Shown here one piece after another: positions 34,850-42,169 of a stretch of DNA of 42,169 bases; within the stretch, counting starts at the first letter, position 1; every line of letters starts with the position of its first letter. Both the position numbers and the translations under genes were made by a program. This DNA comes from Chthoniobacteraceae bacterium (lineage in GTDB: Bacteria; Verrucomicrobiota; Verrucomicrobiia; Chthoniobacterales; Chthoniobacteraceae), in contig CANJNZ010000040.1 in the NCBI GenBank assembly GCA_947476045.1, forward strand, positions 1-42,169, in the 5' to 3' direction. The notes beneath the pieces were generated by a model. It was not told the DNA's origin. It saw nothing but the letters and a program-made list of their open reading frames with translations, and ran no database searches.

Positions 34850-35941
34850 ATGGCCAAATCTCTCCAACGCTGGCTCCCCGCATGGCTCACACGCAAGCGC
34901 ACCACCGTGCCCGCCGAGCGCCATGTCTTCATCGCAGTGTGCGATCATTTCGAGCCGCTCCACGACGCCGATAAAACCACCGCCCTCGCACGCATCGCGC
35001 ATTGGCAGACCGAGTTTCAAAAAATCATCGCCCAGTATCGCGACAGCTCCGGCGCACCGCCGCGCCACACATTTTTCTACCCCATCGAGCAATGGGACCC
35101 CGACATCTGCGGAGCACTCGCGCAGCTCTGCCACACCACCGGCAGCGAAACCGAAATCCACCTCCACCATCGCGACGACACCTCCGAAAACCTCCGCCGT
35201 ATCCTCATCGAGGGAAAAGAACGCCTCGCCAGCATCGGTCTCCTCTCCCGCGACCCCGACGGCGAAATCCGCTACGGCTTCATCCACGGCAACTGGGCAC
35301 TCGACCACTCCCACCCCCGCGGTCTCGCCTGCGGCGTCCCCGACGAACTCGCCATCCTCCGCCAGACCGGCTGCTACGCCGACTTCACCCTCCCCAGCGC
35401 CCCCAGCCCCTGCCAAATCCCCACCATCAACTCCCTCTACTACGCCCGCGAAGACGGACGCCCCTGCTCCCATGCACACGGCGAACCCGCCCGCGTCGGC
35501 ACCATCCGCCCCACGCGCGACGACGAACTACTCCTCATCCAAGGCCCCCTCGCCCTCAACTGGCGCAGACGCAAATTCGGCATCCTCCCCCGCATCGAAA
35601 ACGCCGACCTCACCGGCGCCAATCCCCCCACCGCCCTACGACTCAGCCTTTGGGAGAAATGCCACATCCACGTCGAAGGCCGGCCCGACTGGTTGTTTAT
35701 AAAGTTGCACACCCACGGCGCCATCGAACGCAACAGCGCCACCCTCCTGGGTGAACCAATGCACGCCTTCCACCGCCACCTCGCTGCACGCGCCGCAGCC
35801 GACAGCCGCTTCCACTACCACTACGTCACCGCCCGTGAAATGGCCAACCTCCTCCACGCCGCCGAAAACGGCGCAACCGGCGACCCCACCCCCCACCGCG
35901 ACTGTATCTACAAGCCCATTCATTCCTCTCCGGGCGTTTGA
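34850..35941 (+). CDS. putative polysaccharide deacetylase-like (NodB-fold) protein
   Basis: This 363-residue protein has VCDHFEP (30-36), EIHLHHRDDT (102-111), a GFIHGNWALDHSHP segment and GCYADFTLPSAPSP. These match a conserved group of polysaccharide-deacetylase-like proteins in bacterial glycan loci. A metal-dependent de-N- or de-O-acetylation of the glycan is plausible: Asp32 and His104/His106/His107 are candidate ligands. No signal peptide is evident, which would suggest a cytoplasmic rather than periplasmic role. Third codon positions are strikingly rich in C, unlike the AT-richer genes to its left. The 120-nt gap before it is ordinary and holds no gene. Confidence 0.78.
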   Translation: MAKSLQRWLPAWLTRKRTTVPAERHVFIAVCDHFEPLHDADKTTALARIAHWQTEFQKIIAQYRDSSGAPPRHTFFYPIEQWDPDICGALAQLCHTTGSETEIHLHHRDDTSENLRRILIEGKERLASIGLLSRDPDGEIRYGFIHGNWALDHSHPRGLACGVPDELAILRQTGCYADFTLPSAPSPCQIPTINSLYYAREDGRPCSHAHGEPARVGTIRPTRDDELLLIQGPLALNWRRRKFGILPRIENADLTGANPPTALRLSLWEKCHIHVEGRPDWLFIKLHTHGAIERNSATLLGEPMHAFHRHLAARAAADSRFHYHYVTAREMANLLHAAENGATGDPTPHRDCIYKPIHSSPGV

Positions 35942-35956
35942 GCCAAACATTGTGAA

Positions 35957-36017
35957 CTCCGTGTCCCCCGTGCGATGCATTGAAATCTCTTTGCGCCTTC
36001 GTGACTCTGTGCGAGGC
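35957..36017. repeat. intergenic repeat related to the 'cacagag' element
   Basis: The stretch has ctccgtgtcc (35957-35966), also found in the right arm of the element at 1183-1213, followed by ctctttgcgccttcgtgact, wording typical of dispersed ttgcgtc/ctccgtgtcc repeats. It lies just before glcF and argues against starting glcF at 36020, which would sit close against the repeat. Confidence 0.5.
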
Positions 36018-36067
36018 AAATGTTCCCGCTTGCCGCATGGGTGTTTCTTTCCGCACGCTGCGCGGCA

Positions 36068-37426
36068 ATGCATCCGCCGACATTTGACGCACCGCTGCCG
36101 CCCTCGCCCGGCGCAAAGCCGATTTATTTGAAAGACCTCGATTTCGGAATCCTCGCACAGTGCATCCACTGCGGACTGTGCCTGCCCACCTGCCCGACTT
36201 ACGACGCGACTAAGCTCGAACGCCACAGCCCGCGCGGGCGCATCCAGTTGATGAAGAATGTCGCCGAGGGGCGGCTCGACGTGACGGAGGTTTTCGGCAA
36301 CGAAATGTATTTCTGCCTAGGCTGCCTCGCGTGCGAGACGGCGTGCCCGGCGGGCGTGGATTACACGCGGATGTTTGAGGAGGCGCGCGCAGACATCGAG
36401 CGCGCCGGCGTGCTGAACACGGAAAAGCGGAACTGGATTCGCAGCCTCACGCTGCGCGGAATTTTCACCCGCCCGTGGCTGCTGCGCGCCATCGGTCGTG
36501 CGCTGCGCATTTACCAGGCGAGCGGGATGGAAGCGCTCGTGCGCAAGCTCGGCCTCACGCGCCTGTTGCCGAAAAATCTCCGCGAGCTGGAGCCGCTCAC
36601 CCCGCGCATCCAGCAGGATTTTTCCGACGCGCTCATCGGCGAAATCGAAACACCGCCCGAGGGCGCGACGCGGCGCGTGGGGATGCTGACTGGCTGCGTG
36701 CAGGATCTCACTTACTCGCACGTGAATCGCGACACGGTGGACGTGCTGCTCGCGAATCATTGCGAAGTGATCACACCGCGAATGCAGCACTGCTGCGGTT
36801 CGCTGCACGGTCACAACGGCGAGGTGGACACCGCGCGCGACATGGCCCGGCGAAACATTGATGACATGGAACGCAGCGCGGGGCCGCTCGCAGAGCTGGA
36901 TGCCATCATCACCAACGCAGGCGGCTGCGGCACACACCTCAAGCACTACGATCATCTGCTGCACAACGATCCACGCTACGCCGAACGTGCGCGTATCTGG
37001 ACGACAAAGGTGAAGGACATCCACGAGTTCCTTTCCGCCATCGGCCCGGTAAAGCCTGCTGGCGCTGGCGCGGAACAAACCGTGACCTACCACGAGAGCT
37101 GCCATCTTTGCCACGGGCAGAAAATCACGAAGCAGCCGCGCGAACTGCTGAAGCTCATCCCCGGACTGAAGCTCGTCGAGTTGCCCGAGTCCTCATGGTG
37201 CTGCGGCAGCGCGGGCGTTTACAACATCACGCAGCCGGAGATGTCCGCCAAACTGCTCGACCGCAAAATGGCGAACATCGCAAAGACCGGCGCGAAGTGC
37301 GTCGCCAACGGCAACCCCGGTTGCAGCGTGCAGCTCGAAGCCGGCGTGCGTGCACGAGGCGATGACACGGAGATCGTGCATCCCATCACGCTGCTCGCTC
37401 GCGCCTATCGGGCTGGCAAATCGTAG
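36068..37426 (+). CDS. glcF: glycolate oxidase iron-sulfur subunit
   Basis: GlcF passes electrons from the flavin subunits of glycolate dehydrogenase to the quinone pool through two [4Fe-4S] clusters. Starting at ATG 36068 (MHPPTFDAPL), the protein has cysteines 32, 35, 38 and 42 (CIHCGLCLPTCP) and 83, 86, 89 and 93 (CLGCLACETACP). Two CCG-domain motifs follow, HCCGSLHGHNGE and SWCCGSAGVYN with the CHLC segment. The frame is open to 36020, but the extra N-terminus is not family-like. glcD/glcE are not visible in the window, so partners must be encoded elsewhere. It is not obviously linked to the glycan genes. Confidence 0.93.
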   Translation: MHPPTFDAPLPPSPGAKPIYLKDLDFGILAQCIHCGLCLPTCPTYDATKLERHSPRGRIQLMKNVAEGRLDVTEVFGNEMYFCLGCLACETACPAGVDYTRMFEEARADIERAGVLNTEKRNWIRSLTLRGIFTRPWLLRAIGRALRIYQASGMEALVRKLGLTRLLPKNLRELEPLTPRIQQDFSDALIGEIETPPEGATRRVGMLTGCVQDLTYSHVNRDTVDVLLANHCEVITPRMQHCCGSLHGHNGEVDTARDMARRNIDDMERSAGPLAELDAIITNAGGCGTHLKHYDHLLHNDPRYAERARIWTTKVKDIHEFLSAIGPVKPAGAGAEQTVTYHESCHLCHGQKITKQPRELLKLIPGLKLVELPESSWCCGSAGVYNITQPEMSAKLLDRKMANIAKTGAKCVANGNPGCSVQLEAGVRARGDDTEIVHPITLLARAYRAGKS

Positions 37427-37432
37427 CGTAAC

Positions 37433-40400
37433 TCAGCGCCTCAGCGGCGTGATGAGTAGCGTGCCGGCATTTTCTCCATTCAGGAAAAATCCGTTTACCG
37501 TATTGTAGCGCTGATCCACGACTCCGCGTAGCGTCATCAACTCCTGCGTGTTCGGGTGAATGAAGCTGCCGCGCACGACGCCGTTCGCGGGATTGATCGA
37601 GAGCGCGACGGCATCCGCGCCGGGCGGCGTGAATGTGAAGCTGTTGTCCGCTCCGAGTGACGCGTTTTTGATCAAGGACTCGATGAGTCCGCCCGCTTCG
37701 AGCGAGATCCAGCCATTGCTGAGTTGAAGGACTGGCTCGCCAGCTTGCGGAGCGGTGTATTGCGGCGCGGAAATATTCATCGTCGCAGTGAAGCCGCCGG
37801 AAAATGGCGCACCGTCTTTTGTTTGCGGACGACTCCAGAAAAGCTCGCCGCTGCCGAGCAAACCGCGCTGCGCGGTAAAGCCGGGCGCGCCGGAAAGTGA
37901 TCCTGTTTTTTTATAGAACGGCACATGCAACGGCAGAATTCCGGTGTCGGTGAAGAGCGCGCTGCTGCTCCAGTCCGTGCCATCCGCGAGCGTGCCGACA
38001 AACTTCGCCTTCCCACGTGCATCCACATTCAGCGTGGCAAAACCGTCGCCCTGCGGCGCGGGCAATTCACCATGCGGAAGTGTCACCGTGTAGGCGCCGC
38101 GCCATGGGCACGGATTTTTCGAGCCAAAGCTGGAGCGCTCTGCAAAGCCGGTGATGCTCCTGAAATCAAACGGCGAGGAGATTGAGCACCCGATGTGGTC
38201 GTTGTCCCCGTAGTTGTAATAGAGACTCAAGTAGCGTCCGTCGCCGCCCGGTTTAATCCGATCCCTCGGCCTTGGCCCCGGTCCGGGCCCGGGACCACCG
38301 CCAAGTTGTGCCGAGTAATAGCCATCCACATTGAACTGGCCCCTCAATTTGTATTGCTCACTGGCGACACGAAGGACGCCGGTGAACATTCCTGTAGGCG
38401 TGACGGTGAGCGTGACGATGCCCCGCGTTTCGTGTGTGATTGGGAAAAAGGGAGGAATGATGATGTCCCCGCCCGGCTTCTCCCGATCAATCCAGATGAT
38501 CTGCTCTGCATTCAAGAGCGCCGCGAACGTGCCTGCGCGCTGAGGCATTGGGTCGGGAATGAAGCGCGCGCGCAGGTAAGCGCCATCAGTCATGGTAAAA
38601 TCCACGCGTCTGCGGTTGCTGTAAACTTGGCCTGCCCAATCCGCGAGCACCCATCCCGGCGCAGGCTTTGCAACGAGCGTGTAAGCACGCCCAACCTCGC
38701 GAGCCGTGGTGCCGATGAAGCCGGGGGTGATCGTGCCCTCGCCTTCGATTTCCACAGTCAGCGGACGATACACGATGGAGTAAAAATGCAGGACGCTGAC
38801 GGTTGACGCCACACCGCCGCGAGCAAATGCGCGGACACGCACAACATTGTGGCCGGGGATGACTCCACGTGGTGCGTCGAGCAACACATGCCAGCTCTCG
38901 CGTCCCGTCGCCATGCGCCATGGGCCGTCATTCAGCGAGTAGCGCACTGCGGTGATGCCTGCAGCGTATTGGGCATTGCCGCGCAATTCCACGGTGCCCT
39001 CCGGCAGTCGCACGGCAGGTTGCGGATTCGTGATCCTCAGCGTTGGCAATTGGCGGATGCCGGGAGCCTCAAGCACTTCGATGAAAAATTCCTTTTCAGA
39101 AAAATCACCCTTCACGTCCGTCACTCGCACACGGAAGCTCAAGCCTGCATCCACCTTCATAGGTTTTCCGCTCAACACCCCATCCTCCGTGAGCGTCAAG
39201 CCTGCGGGAACCTCGCCACTCCACTTGTAGGGCGCAGTCCCGCGCGCGGCAGAAAACTGTGCGCGATATCCAACACTGCGTCGTGCCGTTGGCAAATGCG
39301 CGCCGGTCACGATACCCAAGGCGAACGGGTTTTGCTCCGGAAGAAAGAGCTGATTTTCGGTGATGAGCACGGGGTTTCCGAAGTTTCCCGAAAGCGAGAG
39401 GCGCACGCCAGCTATGCCGCCGGTATCCCGATATTCCAAGCGAATCGCATAGGTGCGCCACGCATCAAAATGCACATTTCCGTAGTTCTGATTCAGCGTC
39501 TGAGGCTCGCTGTCCCACGCATCAATGATGAGTTGATCATCAATCCACAGACGCACGCCACCCGCTGCATCCACGTAGAAAGTTGAGTCGCCGGAGCTGC
39601 GTGGCTGGAGCTGTCCGGTCCAGCGCACGCTGTAGTTTTTCACGGGCAGTCCGCTCGCAGGCGCGACATCGGTCCAGTCAAAATCAATCGGCCCGTCCGT
39701 GCGTGTGACGACCGCAGTGCCTGCGAGATCGGGGTTGTCGAAATACTCACCAAGCAAACCCGCGCCCGTGGATGGCGGGGCGAGTTGCACGGTGATGACG
39801 ATGGGATTTGAATCACTCACCGCACCCGAGTTGTCGGTCGCACGTGCAGTGATCTCGTGGCGACCGATTGAGGCACCTTTCCAAATGAGTGAGAAATCCG
39901 GCGGGGCTGCTGGATCGTTTGAAAGAGAGTCTGCAAAGCCAAGCGAGAGCCCGTCTGCAAAAAACTCCACGCTCTGCACCCTGCCATCGCTGTCGCGTGC
40001 GGTTGCAGCGAGGATGACATCGGCTGGCTGAGTGAAAGTCTCGTCGTTTTCGGGCTGCGTAACGATCACAGTTGGGGCGAAATTAAACACCGTCGGCAAT
40101 CCAGGCGTCGGGCCGTTGGCGAGCCACGAGGCGGGGTCATCGCCATAGAGTGCATTTGGCAAACGCTGGATTGAAGGGCCGCTGCCATCGGCGGCTGGCG
40201 GCCATGGCGAGTGATCGTCGTAGCGCACGCTATCCACGGTGATGAGCGAAGGCGCTCCCGATTCATCCAGCGGGCCGGGCTTGGAGAGCGTGAGTCGCTC
40301 GCCGCTGTTTTGCAGAACACCCGGCGCCGGGCCGAAGATGGGCACTTCGGCGGCGACGTTGTATTTTTCCCGAAACACATCGGGCTCCAGCGACACAACG

Positions 40401-42169
40401 AGTGCGACTCCCTCCGCAGCGATGCTCGCACCGGCTGGAAAAGTGAACGCCACTCCATCGATCTCCCATCCATCCATCGCGACGACTAAAGCCGTCGTAT
40501 TGCGCACCTCCACAAACTCATCGCCTCCGTTGCCGGGCTGATAGTTGATCTCATTGATCACAACTTCACCCTGCCTCGGACCTGCGTTCTGTGCACCGAT
40601 GGTGCTGGTGCTCTGCGCGACAAATTGTTCCTCGCCCACGCTGTTGAAATGACGCCCCACTGAAACACCTGCGTCCGTTGCTCCATATTTGAAACCGTGC
40701 GCATAGCCGGTGAGTTCTCCCGCGTTGTCGGCAGAAAATAGCCAGATAGATCCTCCCGTGCGCTTCAGCGTGAATGCAGAGGCGAAGCTCGTTTGAGGTA
40801 TGAAATAGTGGATGATCTGGACGGGAGGAGAGATAGCGACAGTTGGTTTGACAACAATAACACCTACCGACTCGATGCGGAACTTTTTGGGCTGCTTCGG
40901 ATCGTCGCTCAGCCACCACCCTATAGGCGAGCCGGGGCAGATGAATTCCACTGCATTTGAATTGGCCGCACTTGCGAGAACTTCATTCACAATGTTGTGC
41001 GGGATCTGCGGATCTGGATCGTCTGCTCCGGGTGAGCCGCCGATGTGCGCGCTCGCACGCCAGTTCGTGGCCTCATCATCATCGCCGTTGCTGGCAGGAA
41101 CCAAAGAAAACCCAAGACCATCCGCCGTGATGGGCCACGGAGCGCTGTCGCCATAGGTGACGCTCAGCACTTTGCCACCTTCGCGCGAAGCAAGCGTGAT
41201 GGTTTCGCCGCTGTCATCGAGTTTGCCATCGTAGATGCCTTTCGGAGTCACTCCGGGATGCGCTGCGGTAAAAGCCGAAGCATTGCGCGCCAGCACCCAG
41301 AACGCACCGGGAGCGAGGACCGCATTGTCGGGGAATGTGTAAACAATTCCCGAGGTAAAATGATAACCGCCGAGATTCAGCGGCGTTGCGCCGGAATTTT
41401 TTAGTTCGAGAAATTCTTGATCATCGCTCGCGGCACCCAGCCCCGGCGGGTGATAGAAAATCTCCGTGATACGCAGGCCGCTGAGATCCTGCGCAGGCAA
41501 GAACTCGGCAGACACGAGCGCACTCCAATCATTCCCGTTTTTCACACGCGCTTTCACTATTGTGCGTCGTTCCAATGAAAGCGGCGTGGTGTAGGGACGT
41601 GCGCTCGCTGTGATGGCACCGCCGAGACGACGCGGATCTTTTCCATCGAGCGTGTAATAAACAACTCCAGTGCCGCCGGGATTCGTAATCGTGAGAGCGA
41701 AGCCGGGCTGGAAATTTCCTCCGAACTGGTTGAACTCAGGTGCGGCAGTAGCCGGGTAAAGGTGCGCATCCTTGAATTGCTGAAGGACGATTTCGCTGCG
41801 GCCCGGGATGTAGTCTCGCAGTTCGCGCTCGTAGGTCGCCTTCACCCAGTCTTCGCGTGTGAATGGCTTGCGCTCTTCACCACCGCCATCTCCGCCGCCG
41901 TCAATCGGCGGAATATCAATGATGAGTCCGTTTTTCTCCACGAACGGTCCGGGAAAAAATCCGCCGCCCGCATCGCCCCACCGGGCACTTTCGCCGACCA
42001 CGGCACGATCCACCTTTTGCGCTAACCCAAGTTCCGCAGTTCGCAGTCCGCGGGAAAAAACTTTTCTCTGACGGGCTTCGTCCGTGCGTGGGCGGCGTCT
42101 CTGTTGGTCTGCGGGTTTGGGCGTTGTAGTGAAGAAGACCCCATTGCGGAACGCGGCGCGTTGGTGGGA
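37433..42169 (-). CDS. C-terminal part of a giant secreted CotH-like/lamin-tail multidomain protein (partial)
   Basis: The coding frame runs from the stop near 37433 to the right edge with no stop and no good start, so the N-terminus is missing. Readable domains, in order after the edge: a short tail ending VVGESARWGDA, as seen at the end of CotH-kinase regions; a chitobiase-type FN3-like unit (YYTLDGKDPRR, VKARV); two lamin-tail domains (LRITEIFYHPPG and VVINEINYQPGN); an Ig-like unit; a PA14-like unit (LLGEYFDNPDLAG, LWIDDQLIIDAW); a putative He_PIG unit (APYKWSGEVPAGLTL); a beta-rich repeat (TLVAKPAPGWVLADWAG) and two further C-terminal blocks. Such proteins are large surface proteins typical of Verrucomicrobiota. 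A GTG at 42013 is an internal codon. The CotH assignment rests on the tail and on family precedent. Confidence 0.8.
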   Translation of the reverse strand, partial: SHQRAAFRNGVFFTTTPKPADQQRRRPRTDEARQRKVFSRGLRTAELGLAQKVDRAVVGESARWGDAGGGFFPGPFVEKNGLIIDIPPIDGGGDGGGEERKPFTREDWVKATYERELRDYIPGRSEIVLQQFKDAHLYPATAAPEFNQFGGNFQPGFALTITNPGGTGVVYYTLDGKDPRRLGGAITASARPYTTPLSLERRTIVKARVKNGNDWSALVSAEFLPAQDLSGLRITEIFYHPPGLGAASDDQEFLELKNSGATPLNLGGYHFTSGIVYTFPDNAVLAPGAFWVLARNASAFTAAHPGVTPKGIYDGKLDDSGETITLASREGGKVLSVTYGDSAPWPITADGLGFSLVPASNGDDDEATNWRASAHIGGSPGADDPDPQIPHNIVNEVLASAANSNAVEFICPGSPIGWWLSDDPKQPKKFRIESVGVIVVKPTVAISPPVQIIHYFIPQTSFASAFTLKRTGGSIWLFSADNAGELTGYAHGFKYGATDAGVSVGRHFNSVGEEQFVAQSTSTIGAQNAGPRQGEVVINEINYQPGNGGDEFVEVRNTTALVVAMDGWEIDGVAFTFPAGASIAAEGVALVVSLEPDVFREKYNVAAEVPIFGPAPGVLQNSGERLTLSKPGPLDESGAPSLITVDSVRYDDHSPWPPAADGSGPSIQRLPNALYGDDPASWLANGPTPGLPTVFNFAPTVIVTQPENDETFTQPADVILAATARDSDGRVQSVEFFADGLSLGFADSLSNDPAAPPDFSLIWKGASIGRHEITARATDNSGAVSDSNPIVITVQLAPPSTGAGLLGEYFDNPDLAGTAVVTRTDGPIDFDWTDVAPASGLPVKNYSVRWTGQLQPRSSGDSTFYVDAAGGVRLWIDDQLIIDAWDSEPQTLNQNYGNVHFDAWRTYAIRLEYRDTGGIAGVRLSLSGNFGNPVLITENQLFLPEQNPFALGIVTGAHLPTARRSVGYRAQFSAARGTAPYKWSGEVPAGLTLTEDGVLSGKPMKVDAGLSFRVRVTDVKGDFSEKEFFIEVLEAPGIRQLPTLRITNPQPAVRLPEGTVELRGNAQYAAGITAVRYSLNDGPWRMATGRESWHVLLDAPRGVIPGHNVVRVRAFARGGVASTVSVLHFYSIVYRPLTVEIEGEGTITPGFIGTTAREVGRAYTLVAKPAPGWVLADWAGQVYSNRRRVDFTMTDGAYLRARFIPDPMPQRAGTFAALLNAEQIIWIDREKPGGDIIIPPFFPITHETRGIVTLTVTPTGMFTGVLRVASEQYKLRGQFNVDGYYSAQLGGGPGPGPGPRPRDRIKPGGDGRYLSLYYNYGDNDHIGCSISSPFDFRSITGFAERSSFGSKNPCPWRGAYTVTLPHGELPAPQGDGFATLNVDARGKAKFVGTLADGTDWSSSALFTDTGILPLHVPFYKKTGSLSGAPGFTAQRGLLGSGELFWSRPQTKDGAPFSGGFTATMNISAPQYTAPQAGEPVLQLSNGWISLEAGGLIESLIKNASLGADNSFTFTPPGADAVALSINPANGVVRGSFIHPNTQELMTLRGVVDQRYNTVNGFFLNGENAGTLLITPLRR

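Noticed and set aside
34923-35754. Long alternative frames over the deacetylase-like gene
   Set aside because: They are Pro/Ser/Thr- or Pro/Arg-rich low-complexity translations, typical shadows of a GC-rich gene.
36020-36067. Upstream extension of glcF
   Set aside because: The added 16 residues are unlike GlcF N-termini, and the stretch directly follows a dispersed repeat; ATG 36068 fits the family.

Overview
The window looks like a chromosomal segment of a Gram-negative bacterium of the PVC group, most likely Verrucomicrobiota. This is inferred from gene content: a secreted xylose-isomerase-like TIM-barrel protein, a giant lamin-tail/PA14 surface protein, O-antigen-ligase/TPR fusions, and start sites that mostly lack clear Shine-Dalgarno sequences. 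No rRNA, tRNA or CRISPR array was seen.

Left edge (1-1326): a gene-poor strip with short direct and tandem repeats, a VapC-type PIN toxin with a ribbon-helix-helix antitoxin on the minus strand, and an inverted-repeat element of the 'cacagag' type. Next come plus-strand housekeeping genes: trigger factor (tig), clpP closed by a hairpin, and an exported sugar isomerase/epimerase-like protein closed by a strong bidirectional terminator at 4341-4376.

The core (about 4.4-36 kb) is a large exopolysaccharide or surface-glycan locus in two divergent arms, with promoters near 17.14-17.44 kb. The leftward arm, in transcription order, holds an Ala-rich exported repeat protein, an O-antigen-ligase/polymerase-TPR fusion, a membrane-anchored EEP-fold protein, an ArnT/PMT-like membrane glycosyltransferase, a GT2-methyltransferase fusion, a GT4, an AlgD-like GDP-mannose dehydrogenase and a cyclophilin. 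Several of these genes overlap by 1-8 nt. The rightward arm holds a second ligase-TPR fusion and a second Ala-rich exported protein. After a terminator it continues with a small membrane protein, an outer-membrane barrel candidate, a Wza-like export protein, a Wzc-like tyrosine kinase with a Tyr-rich tail, a GT2, a GT4, a third Wzy-like membrane protein, a membrane GT2, a STELLO-like (DUF288) glycosyltransferase, an unrecognised protein and a NodB-like putative deacetylase. Together these would make sugar nucleotide precursors, assemble a uronic-acid-containing glycan, and polymerise, export or ligate it.

Right edge: glcF (glycolate oxidase iron-sulfur subunit), then the C-terminal part of a very large secreted multidomain protein that stays open through the window end.

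The most unusual element is the divergent pair of modules at 11.6-21.7 kb. Each couples a Wzy/ligase-TPR enzyme to a very Ala-rich exported protein, one of which shows a clear 15-residue proline-punctuated helical repeat. A dedicated glycosyl-ligase/substrate pairing is a testable hypothesis.
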